The notes: generated from the sequence alone by a model not told the origin. A DNA stretch of 64,000 nt from Paenibacillus cookii (GCF_018333375.1 NZ_BORW01000005.1:124001-188000); one strand, 5' to 3'. Shown: positions 1 to 8,816, counted from the stretch's first letter. Translations and numbers: made by a program.

Positions 1-573
1 TATTCCCTGCAAAAGGAGCAGCTCTCCGAGCGCGGCCAGGAGCTGTTGAAATTGACGGAAACCAAGCTGGGCGATCTTGCCGGCCTCATCGACAACCTGC
101 TGTCCTACAATTTGCTGACGAGCGGAAAATACACGCTTCACCCGGAACGCATCGACGTGCTCCGCATCGTCCGGGAGAGCGCAGCGGCCTGGTATCCGCT
201 GTGGGAAAAAGAAGGCTTCGAGGCGGATATCGACCTGCCGGAGGGTCCCGTTTATTGGATGCTCGACGCGCAGTGGTTCCGGAGAATTCTGGATAACTTG
301 TTCCAGAACGTCGTCAGGCATGCCCGGAGCGGGCAGTATATCGGCATCCGGACGGCGACGGATGCCGCCGGCGGCCTGGCGATCGTCATTGCGGATAAAG
401 GCAAGGGGATGCAGGCCTCCTCGGGAGACAAGGGGGCGGGCATTGGCCTCGCGATCGTCGGCTTCCTGACGAGGGAAATGGGGCTTGGCATGGAGATTCG
501 CAGCGCCGAAGGCGGCACGAGTGTCATGATCTCTCCGGCCGCAGGCGATGAGCCCGGTTTGAAGTTGAGGTAG
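1..573 (+). CDS. Sensor histidine kinase, C-terminal part (5' end outside window)
   Basis: The frame is open from the first base, so the true start lies upstream. What remains is the end of the dimerisation helix region followed by a HATPase_c domain: an N-box (RILDNLFQNVVRHA, about residues 95-108 of the visible part), a G1 box (IADKGKGM) and a G2 box (GAGIGLAIV). This domain binds ATP and phosphorylates the kinase's own histidine, which passes phosphate to a response regulator. The H-box, any sensor domain and the partner regulator are not in view, so the signal is unknown. The gene ends with TAG and is followed by a terminator, so it is the last gene of its operon. Confidence 0.9.
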   Translation, partial: YSLQKEQLSERGQELLKLTETKLGDLAGLIDNLLSYNLLTSGKYTLHPERIDVLRIVRESAAAWYPLWEKEGFEADIDLPEGPVYWMLDAQWFRRILDNLFQNVVRHARSGQYIGIRTATDAAGGLAIVIADKGKGMQASSGDKGAGIGLAIVGFLTREMGLGMEIRSAEGGTSVMISPAAGDEPGLKLR

Positions 574-605
574 GAAGACGGTTCAGTTACAACCAACCTG
601 ATGCG

Positions 606-645
606 AAAGTCACGGTGCTGCATCGAGCATCGTGACTTTGTTGTT
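606..645 (+). terminator. Intrinsic terminator after the histidine kinase
   Basis: A 14-base left arm at 606-619 pairs with 626-639 with one internal mismatch around a six-base loop, and is followed by a T-rich stretch. It separates the kinase operon from the blaI-like promoter. Confidence 0.75.
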
Positions 646-665
646 TTGAGCGAAATAGTTAACGG

Positions 666-725
666 TTGACAAAAATCAATTACAAGTGTAATTTTAAATT
701 ATCTGTATCGATTACAATTGTAATC
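666..725 (+). promoter_or_regulatory. BlaI/MecI-type promoter with two operator dyads
   Basis: A TTGACA box at 666-671 and TAATTT at 689-694 are 17 bp apart. Two dyads share the BlaI/MecI core TACANNTGTA: 681-690 inside ATTACAAGTGTAAT (679-692), which overlaps the -10 box, and 713-722 inside the perfect palindrome GATTACAATTGTAATC (710-725). Their centres are 32 bp apart, about three helical turns, so two repressor dimers could sit on the same face. The arrangement implies repression of this promoter by the gene that follows. Confidence 0.85.
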
Positions 726-743
726 ATGAGGGGATGATTGTTC

Positions 744-1127
744 GTGAAAGAAAAAATTCCGCGCATTTCGGAATCTGAATGGGAGGTCATGAAGGTATTT
801 TGGAATCATTCACCTGCTTCGGCGAATGAAGTCGTTGAATTGCTGGACTCCAAAACAGATTGGAAGCCAACGACAATTAAAACGCTTATAAATCGTTTGG
901 TGAAGAAAGGGGCACTCGGATTCCATCAGAAGGGGAAAACCTATTCCTATTTCCCGCTGATCAGCGAAGAAGAATGCTTGAAGGCCGAAAGCAGTTCGTT
1001 TTTGAACAGATTGTACGGCGGAGCCTTGAAAGTGATGATTGTCAATTTTCTCAAAGATGAGAAGTTGACAGAAGCAGAGATTGATGAACTGAAGGAAATT
1101 CTCGACCAGAGGAAAAAAGAATCATGA
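744..1127 (+). CDS. BlaI/MecI/CopY-family transcriptional repressor
   Basis: A 127-residue winged-helix repressor starting VKEKIPRISESEWEVMK, with the family's typical 'SEWEVMKVFW' first helix and recognition region TTIKTLINRLVKKGAL. Members dimerise on TACANNTGTA dyads and are cut by a partner M56 metalloprotease when the signal arrives; both operators and the protease are present here. The GTG start at 744 is chosen because AGGGG at 729-733 is 10 bases upstream; a TTG at 738 in the same frame is possible but only 4 bases from that site. The stop overlaps the next start (ATGA at 1124-1127), so the two genes are translationally coupled. The inducer is unknown. Confidence 0.88.
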   Translation: MKEKIPRISESEWEVMKVFWNHSPASANEVVELLDSKTDWKPTTIKTLINRLVKKGALGFHQKGKTYSYFPLISEEECLKAESSSFLNRLYGGALKVMIVNFLKDEKLTEAEIDELKEILDQRKKES

Positions 1128-3148
1128 ACTATGTGAATTTCCTCCTGAATGATGTGGTTTCTTCTTTCCTCCGATGGATCGCCGTTACATCTTTCATGGC
1201 TACCGTTATGGCTATTCTCATTCTTTTTATACGGCAGCTTCTGAAAAATCATCTTCCTGTCAAATGGCAATATTTAATGTGGTTTTTGCTGATGATTCGT
1301 ATGGTGATTCCTTGGGCGCCGGAAAGCCATTTTAGTCTGTATAATGCGTTTACTTTCCACGCAGAGCAGCATCCTGAGGCGTTGTTCATCGATATGAAGC
1401 AAAAAAGCGTAGTGCCGGCAACGGATGTCGGTGACGAAGTCCCGTCTTCCGATTCGTCTAAGTTGTCTTCTATCGCACAAGATGATGTGGATAAATCTCC
1501 GGCAACGGTTCTTCCTTGGAAGAAGATTGCTTTAATCTTAGGATGGCTTATTGGGGCAATAACACTCATTTGTTATCTAGTCCGAGTCAATCTTAAGTGT
1601 AGCCGCGAAATGAAGAAGTACGCCTATATCGTATCGGACCCGGTCTTGGTCGGTGTTCTGGAGCAGTGCAAATCTGAACTGACTGTAAGGCGGAAGGTGC
1701 CTCTCATTATGACAAATGGAGTGGATGGTCCCGCGCTTTATGGCGTGATTCACCCGAAAATATTAATTCCCGCAGGGATCGAAGACCTTCATCCCAATGA
1801 ATTAAGGTTCATCTTTCTTCATGAGCTGGTGCATTACAAAAGGAAAGATATATTAGCGAACTGGCTCATGACTTGTCTGCTTGTGATACAGTGGTTCAAT
1901 CCTATTCTGTGGTATGCATACCGAAAAATGAGAGAAGATCAAGAGCTTTCATGCGACGCGGCAACGATTTCCCGGCTGAGTGAAAATGAAATTAAGGAAT
2001 ATGGTAACACCATCATCAAGCTCCTGAAAAAAAGCTCCTCGAAGGCCGCGCGGTTGTTGACATCGACTAACTTTTCGATGGGTAAATCCCAACTTATGAG
2101 GAGGATTACGATGATCACTTATTTCAAAAAAAAGTCGTCCAAATGGTCCGCGGCTGGTCTAGCTTTACTGGTTCTATTAGTCGCAGTGTCCTTAACTAAT
2201 GCAAAGAATGCCCGGGCAGATGACTTCTCTTCCACATTGGCTGCGGAACTGGATGCTATGGAAAAAAACAATGCCCCTCTATTAGCCAAACTAGATTCAC
2301 AACTGAGAATTCAAGTGGAGAAGACAATCCGTCAAGTGATGAGGGATTTGGGACAAGCGCTTCCCCTGGAAAGTATAGAGGCTGTGCCTAAAGAACACCA
2401 GTGGTTGCTCAAATTTACTGGTGATGGAACGGGTTTTGCAAACCTATGGGTTGACGATCAAACGGGTGAAATGGAAGTAGTGAAGTTTGGCTTGGATTTG
2501 TCTCCAGACCGGGTTGATCCAAGTTTGGTCGATCAGGCCGGTCAGAGTCTGAAGGAAGCAGGATTCGACGGCAATTCAAAATTCAAAATTCATCGTAATA
2601 TCGAATTGGATCCGACCCTGAATTTCCCTTATGAGGTTCAAACCAAATTCCAAGATGGCGAATCTGAAGTGTTGTTTTCCAATGGTCACTTGACCCGTCT
2701 GTTCATTCCATTAAGTCCTGACGAGGTAACTGAAAATCAGAACCAATTTGCCAAGCAAGCTCTCTCGGTCATACGTAAAGGTGCAGGTGATCAATTAATT
2801 AAGGCTTATCATTTGATTTCGGGTAGAAAGAAGTATCTTACCCTAGAATATATGGACGGTAGTCATGTGTATTTCGATTCAGAAACAAATGAAATTTCCC
2901 AAATCGGGGTTCCCAGTTTGAGCGATCATATGCCTTCATCCATGAAGCCGGAACAGTTAATCCAGACGGCAGCCCCCATAGTCTCCAAACTCTTTAAAAT
3001 CGATTTGAATGAGTATAGCTTAACGTTTAATAAGAAAGCACCGGGAACAGGAACGTTTAGTAAACCGGGGGAACTTTATATCAATTTCTCTTATAACAAT
3101 TTAGGAATTTATTTGATTACTAGAACGAACGTGAATTTTTCCAAATAA
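1124..3148 (+). CDS. BlaR1/MecR1-like M56 membrane metalloprotease with a non-penicillin-binding C-terminal domain
   Basis: A 674-residue sensor-transducer. Membrane segments appear near residues 13-38, 46-63, 135-152 and 341-358. The zinc protease motif HELVH lies at 233-237, followed by YKRKD, as in BlaR1; a downstream 'DQELSCDAA' supplies the third ligand region. In BlaR1 and MecR1 this domain cleaves the BlaI repressor. Here the outer part after residue ~360 shows no SxxK or KTG penicillin-binding motifs; instead it has repeated segments of the kind 'FANLWVDDQTGEM...' and 'YLTLEYMDGSHVYFDSETNEI' that resemble YcdB/PepSY-like extracellular modules. It therefore probably senses something other than a beta-lactam. 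Base composition is clearly more AT-rich than neighbouring genes, suggesting transfer. Confidence 0.85.
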   Translation: MNYVNFLLNDVVSSFLRWIAVTSFMATVMAILILFIRQLLKNHLPVKWQYLMWFLLMIRMVIPWAPESHFSLYNAFTFHAEQHPEALFIDMKQKSVVPATDVGDEVPSSDSSKLSSIAQDDVDKSPATVLPWKKIALILGWLIGAITLICYLVRVNLKCSREMKKYAYIVSDPVLVGVLEQCKSELTVRRKVPLIMTNGVDGPALYGVIHPKILIPAGIEDLHPNELRFIFLHELVHYKRKDILANWLMTCLLVIQWFNPILWYAYRKMREDQELSCDAATISRLSENEIKEYGNTIIKLLKKSSSKAARLLTSTNFSMGKSQLMRRITMITYFKKKSSKWSAAGLALLVLLVAVSLTNAKNARADDFSSTLAAELDAMEKNNAPLLAKLDSQLRIQVEKTIRQVMRDLGQALPLESIEAVPKEHQWLLKFTGDGTGFANLWVDDQTGEMEVVKFGLDLSPDRVDPSLVDQAGQSLKEAGFDGNSKFKIHRNIELDPTLNFPYEVQTKFQDGESEVLFSNGHLTRLFIPLSPDEVTENQNQFAKQALSVIRKGAGDQLIKAYHLISGRKKYLTLEYMDGSHVYFDSETNEISQIGVPSLSDHMPSSMKPEQLIQTAAPIVSKLFKIDLNEYSLTFNKKAPGTGTFSKPGELYINFSYNNLGIYLITRTNVNFSK

Positions 3149-3240
3149 TAATCTGCAACATCAATTGTTAGAAGACAGGGAATATGGAGACAACGCCATT
3201 GTCGGCTCCTTGCTTTAAAGATGTTGTTTTGAAGAATGTC

Positions 3241-3292
3241 CGGGCGGCCTCAAGTTTAAAGAAATTTTAAACTTGAGGCCGCCCGTCTTTTA
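3241..3292 (+). terminator. Strong intrinsic terminator after the M56 sensor gene
   Basis: A perfect 20-bp stem, 3241-3260 with 3266-3285, a five-base loop, then TCTTTT. It insulates the ABC exporter operon from the blaI/blaR-like pair. Confidence 0.9.
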
Positions 3293-3330
3293 ACCTGCGG
3301 GAGCTAATATAGTTCCCGAGGTGATTCATA

Positions 3331-4245
3331 GTGAGAGAACTCGTGATCGAGACGAAAGATTTGAATAAGAAATATCGCGGGCGTTATGCCGTCAGAAATT
3401 TGAACCTGGAAATCGGAAGAGGGGAAATTTACGGATTCCTGGGCCCGAACGGCGCGGGCAAAACGACGACGATCCGGATGCTGCTCGGACTCATCCGCCC
3501 GACGATGGGCTCCATCCACATTTTCGGCAAGGATTTAAGAAAGGAAAAGCTGAACATCCTCCGCAAGGTCGGCTCGCTGGTGGAATATCCGTCCAACTAC
3601 GGGCATCTGACGGCGGTGCAAAACCTGGAGGCGGTGCGCCGCATATTGGATGTGCCGAAATCGCGGATCGACGAGGTGCTGAGCATCGTATCGTTGACCA
3701 AGGACGCCAAACGCCCGGTGAAGGGGTATTCGCTCGGGATGAAACAGCGGCTGGGCATCGCGACGGCCCTTCTCGGCAATCCCGAGCTGCTGATTCTGGA
3801 CGAACCGACCAACGGGCTGGATCCCGAAGGCATCCATGAAATCCGCGAGCTGATCCGCAGCATGCCGCAGCAGCACGGCATCACGGTTCTGGTCTCCAGC
3901 CACCTGTTGTCCGAAGTGGAGCAGATGGCCGGCACCGTAGGCATCATTCGCGAAGGAGAGCTGGTGTTCCAAGATACGATCAGCAATTTGCAGCAGCAGG
4001 CATCGGGAGGATTCCGGCTGGTCGTTTCCGAACCGGCCGAAGCGCTTCAGCTGATCCGGGGACAAGGTTATGCCGGGCGTCTGGAGGACGGAGGCCTCCG
4101 GCTGGATCAGTTAAGCGATCCGGAAGTGGCGCTGCTCGTCAAGCGGCTGGTGGACCATAACCATGCCATATACCGCGTGGAAGAGAAGCGGCGCACGCTC
4201 GAGGATATTTTCATGCAGGTGATCGAGCAAGGGGGGCTTTCCTGA
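3331..4245 (+). CDS. BcrA-like ABC transporter ATP-binding protein
   Basis: A 304-residue nucleotide-binding subunit. Visible motifs are Walker A (GPNGAGKTT, about residues 38-46), the signature YSLGMKQRLGIA, Walker B LLILDEPTNGLDPEG and a switch histidine in SSHLLSEVEQ. The C-terminal ~80 residues match the extra domain of BcrA/lantibiotic-immunity type exporters. It would power two ABC-2 permeases encoded directly downstream (stop and next start overlap at 4243-4247). Such systems remove bacitracin, lantibiotics or similar membrane-active compounds; the substrate cannot be read from the sequence. The GTG start at 3331 has GAGGTG upstream. Confidence 0.9.
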   Translation: MRELVIETKDLNKKYRGRYAVRNLNLEIGRGEIYGFLGPNGAGKTTTIRMLLGLIRPTMGSIHIFGKDLRKEKLNILRKVGSLVEYPSNYGHLTAVQNLEAVRRILDVPKSRIDEVLSIVSLTKDAKRPVKGYSLGMKQRLGIATALLGNPELLILDEPTNGLDPEGIHEIRELIRSMPQQHGITVLVSSHLLSEVEQMAGTVGIIREGELVFQDTISNLQQQASGGFRLVVSEPAEALQLIRGQGYAGRLEDGGLRLDQLSDPEVALLVKRLVDHNHAIYRVEEKRRTLEDIFMQVIEQGGLS

Positions 4246-4964
4246 TGATCGGCAAAGCGTTGTCGTCCGATTTTCTGAAAATTCGCAGAAAAGGCATCTG
4301 GTTTCTCGTTTTCCTCGGCTCCGTCGGGCTGTTAGCCATGCAGGCTTTGAATTTTGGCCTACGCTACGATTACTTGACCGACCGATATAAAGCGGATTTG
4401 TGGAAGGGGCTGATCGGGGAGATTTTCTCCTTCGTTCCGATCGCCCTTTACTTGGGGGCCACGCTGATCTCCTCGCAGATCGCTAACGTGGAGCATCAGA
4501 ACAATTCGTGGAAGCAGCTGCTCGCTTTGCCGATTTCCAGAGCCTCCGTGTTTACCGCCAAGGTTTTGCTCGGCTTTATCGCGATGGGAGTCGCCTGCCT
4601 TATTTTATCCGCCGGCACCGTCGTGTTAGGCATTCTGCTGAAATTCGGGACCGACGATATCCCGTATTTGACGATCCTGAAGCTCAGCTTCCTGCCTTAC
4701 CTGGGGGCGCTGCCGATGCTGGCGTTGCAGCTGTGGTTATCCTTAACGCTCAAAAACCAGGCGCTGCCCATCACGCTTGGCATCACGGCGGCCATCGCTT
4801 CGATGTTTGCCGCAAACTATCCGGAATTCATACCGCTTTCCTGGCCGTTTCTGTCTTTTATCAGCGAAGCCAAACCGGCGCTTCCCGTAGGTGCGGGCAT
4901 TATCCTTGCCTTTGTCGTCTACATGGTCGGCATGGGCCACTTTCGCGGAAAGGACGTGAACTGA
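4245..4964 (+). CDS. ABC-2 type permease, first subunit of the exporter
   Basis: A 239-residue membrane protein with about six hydrophobic segments (for example 19-36, 58-79, 103-129, 140-160, 170-186 and 212-231). It begins 'MIGKALSSDFLKIRRKGIW', typical of the short ABC-2 permeases of lantibiotic-immunity or bacitracin-type exporters. The start overlaps the stop of the ATPase gene, and the next permease follows after one base, so all three make one complex. No substrate-specific motif is visible. Confidence 0.85.
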   Translation: MIGKALSSDFLKIRRKGIWFLVFLGSVGLLAMQALNFGLRYDYLTDRYKADLWKGLIGEIFSFVPIALYLGATLISSQIANVEHQNNSWKQLLALPISRASVFTAKVLLGFIAMGVACLILSAGTVVLGILLKFGTDDIPYLTILKLSFLPYLGALPMLALQLWLSLTLKNQALPITLGITAAIASMFAANYPEFIPLSWPFLSFISEAKPALPVGAGIILAFVVYMVGMGHFRGKDVN

Positions 4965-4965
4965 C

Positions 4966-5709
4966 ATGGGAGGTTATTTTAAAATTTTGGCGTCGGAGCG
5001 GCTGAAAATGTCGCGGTCGTTTATCGTGCTGTTGTTGCTGCTGAGTCCGGCGATCTCCGTTCTGGTCGGGCTGATGTCCAACATCGAAGGGGCGGACCAA
5101 CCTTGGCTGGTTCTGCTCGGGGTGATGGGCATGATCCATGCCCTGCTGTTTCTGCCGATTTTGTCCGGGATCTTCGCCGCTTTCATTTGCCGGTACGAGC
5201 ACCATGGCGGCGGCTGGAAGCAGCTGCTGGTGCTGCCGGTCACGCGGACGGGCGTATATTTCGCCAAATATACCGTCGTCATGGTGATGCTGGCGATCAT
5301 CCAGCTGCTGTTTTTGGGAGCCATGCTTCTTGTCGGTGCGATCAAAGGCATCGATGCCCCTGTGGATTGGGAAATCATCGGGCGCTGTCTGGCAGGCGGC
5401 TGGGTCGCTTGCTTGCCGCTGGCAGCGCTGCAGCTCGCCGTTTCGCTGATGTGGAGCAGCTTTGCGGCCCCGCTGGCGCTGAACGTCGTATTTACCATCC
5501 CGAACATGCTCGTCGTGAACTCGGCCCAATTTGGTCCCTATTATCCCTGGGCACAGCCGTTTATTGCTACGGTTCCTGGTCAAGCGATGGAAGGAGGGGG
5601 CTTCGGGGCGATGAACCTGCCGCTTGAAAACCTGATGGTTACGGTGCTCGGAAGCTTCGTGGTATTCCTGATTTTCGGGTGGACCTATTTCAAAATGAAG
5701 GAAGTATAG
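4966..5709 (+). CDS. ABC-2 type permease, second subunit of the exporter
   Basis: A 247-residue paralogue of the preceding permease, with the same opening pattern ('YFKILASERLKMSRSF') and the shared 'ICRYEHHGGGWKQLLVLPVTR' region matching 'ANVEHQNNSWKQLLALPIS' in the first. This shows an ancient duplication giving a heterodimeric membrane channel. It has six hydrophobic segments and ends the operon: a terminator follows within 60 bases. Confidence 0.85.
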   Translation: MGGYFKILASERLKMSRSFIVLLLLLSPAISVLVGLMSNIEGADQPWLVLLGVMGMIHALLFLPILSGIFAAFICRYEHHGGGWKQLLVLPVTRTGVYFAKYTVVMVMLAIIQLLFLGAMLLVGAIKGIDAPVDWEIIGRCLAGGWVACLPLAALQLAVSLMWSSFAAPLALNVVFTIPNMLVVNSAQFGPYYPWAQPFIATVPGQAMEGGGFGAMNLPLENLMVTVLGSFVVFLIFGWTYFKMKEV

Positions 5710-5764
5710 CAATAACGCCCTCTCCAAGTGGCCGTGAACCGTCAGAAAGCAGCCCTCCCATACC

Positions 5765-5795
5765 AAGCGTCTTCGCAGCGGCGAAGGCGCTTTTT
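5765..5795 (+). terminator. Intrinsic terminator of the ABC exporter operon
   Basis: A 12-bp stem (5765-5776 with 5781-5792, one G-T pair) with a four-base loop, followed by a T run. Confidence 0.85.
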
Positions 5796-5946
5796 GGTGT
5801 GCGGGGCATCAAAAAAGCGTCATTTCCGCATGAACACCGTACCGACGTTGCGGAGAGATTTCGGCATTCCGAAGGTTAGCTATTCACAAAGTAAATATAA
5901 CATGATATATTATTATATAATGTTTACATATTGTAGAAATTGGCGC

Positions 5947-5969
5947 TATCTATCCAAACCGGATAGATA
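5947..5969. promoter_or_regulatory. Inverted repeat, likely operator of the GntR/LacI-type regulator
   Basis: TATCTATCC (5947-5955), five bases, then GGATAGATA (5961-5969): a perfect 9-bp inverted repeat between a TATAAT box at 5916-5921 and the regulator's start at 5993. Its place downstream of the -10 box suggests roadblock-type autorepression. I do not find the same motif ahead of the GH125 gene. Confidence 0.6.
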
Positions 5970-5992
5970 TTTTCTTGTGGAGGGAACTTAAC

Positions 5993-7162
5993 ATGTCGCA
6001 TGAAACATCCTCAAAACCGATGTACGAGCAAATATTCGAAGCGCTGCGCGAGCAGATCATATCCCGCAAATACGCGCCCGGCGAACGGATTCCTTCGGAG
6101 AAGGAATTGGGCGAAGCTTACAACGTCAGCCGGATTACGAGCAAAAAGGCGCTGGAGATGCTGACCCAGCATGGATACATCGTCAGGCAGCCCGGCCGGG
6201 GTTCGTTCGTTTCCGAGCATTTCGGTTCGGAAGGGACGCCGACCGCCGCCGCGCAAGGAGCTGCAAAACCGCGCCGCAGCCTAGGCCAGCCGCTGATCGG
6301 GCTCGTCATGACGGACTTCGGGGACAGCTACGGTACAGGGCTCATTTACGGCATGGAGGAAGCCTCCCGGCAGCACGACGGCTATTTGGTTCTGAGAAGA
6401 TCGCTTGGCGTGATCGCCAGCGAGGAAGAGGCAATCCGCGGCCTGCTGGAGCTGGGCGTCGACGGGCTCATCATTTTCCCTGCGCAGGGGGAGTATTTTA
6501 ATGCCGAAATTTTAAAGCTGGTCATCGGCCAATATCCTTTCGTGCTGCTGGATCGCCATCTGAAGGGCGTTTCGGCAAGTTCGATCAGCACGGACAACGC
6601 GGCAGCCGCCAAGCGCATGATCGAGTATCTTTTCGAGCTGGGGCATACCCGCATTTCGCTTTTGACGACCCCGCCGCAGGATACGACGGCCATCGAAGAG
6701 CGGATCGAAGGGTTTATCCAGGCCCATGCGGAAAACGGCATCGTCGCCGACCGCAGCCTGTGGATGGAGCAGATTACGGCCACGCTTCCGGCCGCATTCG
6801 TCCCCGAGAATAAAGAGAAGGAAAAAGAAAACATCAAAAAACATCTGCGGGAACATCCCGAAATCACGGCGCTTTTTGCCATGGAGTACAACATTGCCCA
6901 GCTGGCTTACGAAGCCGCCCGCGAGTCGGGCCTTCGGGTTCCGGAAGACGTATCGATCGTCTGTTTTGACAGCCCGGATTACGCGGGAGAACCGCTGTTT
7001 ACCCATATGCGCCAAAAGCAGGAAGAGATGGGCAGGCTGGCCTTCGAAAACGTGCTGAAGCTCAGAAACGGGGAAAGCGTGCCGAATAAAATGCTGCTGG
7101 ACGCCGAGCTGATCGTCGGTTCATCGACCGGGCCGGTCCGCAAGGAGCAGCCTTCGATATAG
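5993..7162 (+). CDS. GntR-family regulator with LacI-type sugar-sensing domain (AraR-like architecture)
   Basis: A 389-residue regulator. Residues ~9-72 form a GntR winged helix ('MYEQIFEALREQI', 'GERIPSEKELGEAYNVSR', 'GYIVRQPGRGSFV'); residues ~95-385 form a periplasmic-binding-protein-like LacI effector domain ('GLVMTDFGDSYGTGLIYGM', 'VLLDRHLKG', 'GHTRISLLT', 'VSIVCFDSPDYA'). AraR of Bacillus has the same design and releases DNA on binding a sugar. It lies just upstream of the mannan genes in the same direction, so a mannose or manno-oligosaccharide effector is inferred. The ATG at 5993 is chosen because GGAGGGAA (5979-5986) precedes it; an upstream in-frame TTG at 5975 has no such site. 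Confidence 0.88.
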   Translation: MSHETSSKPMYEQIFEALREQIISRKYAPGERIPSEKELGEAYNVSRITSKKALEMLTQHGYIVRQPGRGSFVSEHFGSEGTPTAAAQGAAKPRRSLGQPLIGLVMTDFGDSYGTGLIYGMEEASRQHDGYLVLRRSLGVIASEEEAIRGLLELGVDGLIIFPAQGEYFNAEILKLVIGQYPFVLLDRHLKGVSASSISTDNAAAAKRMIEYLFELGHTRISLLTTPPQDTTAIEERIEGFIQAHAENGIVADRSLWMEQITATLPAAFVPENKEKEKENIKKHLREHPEITALFAMEYNIAQLAYEAARESGLRVPEDVSIVCFDSPDYAGEPLFTHMRQKQEEMGRLAFENVLKLRNGESVPNKMLLDAELIVGSSTGPVRKEQPSI

Positions 7163-7176
7163 GCGCATCGGAAGCG

Positions 7177-7211
7177 GAATGCCATTCTTAGTGAATGGCG
7201 TTCTTTTTTTT
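7177..7211 (+). terminator. Intrinsic terminator after the regulator
   Basis: An 11-bp stem, 7177-7187 with 7193-7203, a five-base loop and eight T residues. The mannan operon therefore uses its own promoter. Confidence 0.9.
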
Positions 7212-7272
7212 GCGGATGTATGTTTAATGACCTAATATTATATTGGTATATAAAAATGTTATAAAAAACATA

Positions 7273-7322
7273 TTGACATGTTAATTGGCTGAATTTATAA
7301 TGTGTCTATGCAAGCGCTCACA
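7273..7322 (+). promoter_or_regulatory. Promoter of the mannan operon with a cre-like site
   Basis: TTGACA (7273-7278) and TATAAT (7296-7301) are 17 bp apart, a consensus sigma-A promoter. TGCAAGCGCTCACA at 7309-7322 matches 12 of 14 positions of the Bacillus CcpA cre consensus TGWAARCGYTWNCW and lies at the expected transcript start, where CcpA would block initiation. Carbon catabolite repression of mannan use is inferred. A second, weaker inverted repeat (ATGTT...AACAT) occurs near 7255-7270. Confidence 0.75.
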
Positions 7323-7404
7323 AGATTGATATAAAGTTGTTATTTGAAGTTCGGAAGCAATGGTGTGACATCATAAACCAATCCGTACATAAAGGGGAAT
7401 GCGC

Positions 7405-8697
7405 ATGAAGACTTTGGGAAAAGAACCTGTTTCGCTCGGGCCGCTTACCGAAAGAATGTCCGCTCGTTTGGCCGGCAAGCCGCGGCTTTTGGATATTTTC
7501 CGGAACGCCATCCGCAATACGTGGGGGACGACGTTCAAGAAAATGGCGGACGGGACCACGTTTGTCATCACCGGGGATATTCCCGCGATGTGGCTGCGCG
7601 ATTCGGCGGCCCAGATCAGGCCGTTTTTGGCGCTGGCGGAAGAGGACGCGGAAACGGCGGATCTGATCGAAGGATTGGTGATTCGGCAGCTGAGGGGGAT
7701 TTTGCACGATCCATATGCAAACGCTTTCAACGCGGAGGCGAACGGGCATGGTCATCAAAACGACGACACGGACATGACGCCTTGGATTTGGGAACGGAAA
7801 TACGAGATAGACTCGCTTTGTTATCCGCTGCAGCTGAGTTACCTGCTGTGGAAAAATACCGGAAGAACTTCGCATTTCGGCAAGGAATTCGTCATGGCCG
7901 CGGGCGCGATTTTGGATCTGTGGACCACGGAGCAGCGGCATGAGACGGAATCGTCCTACCGGTTCCAGAGGAGGGACTGCCCTCCAACCGACACGCTGGT
8001 CCGGGAAGGGAAGGGGGCGGAGACCGCTTATACCGGCATGACCTGGTCCGGATTCCGTCCGAGCGACGATGCCTGCGAATACGGGTATCTGATTCCATCC
8101 AACATGTTTGCGGTCGTGGTGCTCGGCTATCTGCAGGACATTGCCCGCGACGTGCTTCATGATGATAAGTTGTGCGGCCGGGCGGGCAAGCTCGCGGCGG
8201 AGATCGATCACGGGATTCAAACATACGGCATTGTGCAGCATCCCGAATTCGGCCCCATCTACGCTTACGAGACGGACGGCCTCGGGAACCACAACCTGAT
8301 GGACGACGCCAACGTGCCAAGCCTGCTGTCCATTCCTTACCTCGGATACCGGGGAGCGGACGACGAGATCTACCGGAATACGCGCCGGTTCATTTTAAGC
8401 GAACATAACCCTTACTACTACCGGGGGAGCGCGGCCGAGGGGATCGGCAGCCCGCATACGCCGCAAGGATATGTCTGGCATATCGCCTTGGCGATGCAGG
8501 GATTGACCGAGGAAAACCCGGAGGAAAAGGGGCGGCTGTTGCAGCTCATGAGCGAAACGGATGCCGGAACCGGACTGATGCATGAGAGCTTTAATGCCGA
8601 CGATCCAAAGGCGTATACCAGGCCTTGGTTCTCCTGGGCGAACATGATGTTTTGCGAGCTGCTGATGGATTATTGCGGGATTCGGGTACGGCGGTGA
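7405..8697 (+). CDS. Glycoside hydrolase family 125 exo-alpha-1,6-mannosidase
   Basis: A 430-residue protein without signal peptide, hence cytoplasmic. It matches the metal-independent alpha-mannosidases of GH125: 'GDIPAMWLRDSAAQIRPFL' near residue 57, 'NDDTDMTPWIWERKYEIDSLCYP', 'TGMTWSGFRPSDDACEYGYLIPSNMF' and 'SPHTPQGYVWHIALAMQGLT'. Known GH125 enzymes remove alpha-1,6-linked mannose from the non-reducing end with inversion. First gene of the mannan transport operon, so it should trim imported manno-oligosaccharides to mannose. The ATG at 7405 is preferred because AAAGGGG at 7391-7397 stands 7 bases upstream; an ATG at 7399 is only one base from it. Confidence 0.92.
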   Translation: MKTLGKEPVSLGPLTERMSARLAGKPRLLDIFRNAIRNTWGTTFKKMADGTTFVITGDIPAMWLRDSAAQIRPFLALAEEDAETADLIEGLVIRQLRGILHDPYANAFNAEANGHGHQNDDTDMTPWIWERKYEIDSLCYPLQLSYLLWKNTGRTSHFGKEFVMAAGAILDLWTTEQRHETESSYRFQRRDCPPTDTLVREGKGAETAYTGMTWSGFRPSDDACEYGYLIPSNMFAVVVLGYLQDIARDVLHDDKLCGRAGKLAAEIDHGIQTYGIVQHPEFGPIYAYETDGLGNHNLMDDANVPSLLSIPYLGYRGADDEIYRNTRRFILSEHNPYYYRGSAAEGIGSPHTPQGYVWHIALAMQGLTEENPEEKGRLLQLMSETDAGTGLMHESFNADDPKAYTRPWFSWANMMFCELLMDYCGIRVRR

Positions 8698-8816
8698 AGG
8701 CCGATGATGCGAAAACGCACGGGGTTGAACCATCGGACCGGCAGGAGATCGGGCCGCAGGCGGCCGGGCCGAGAACCATTTTGTCTAAACGATCGCATAA
8801 AGGAGGTATGTGAAAC

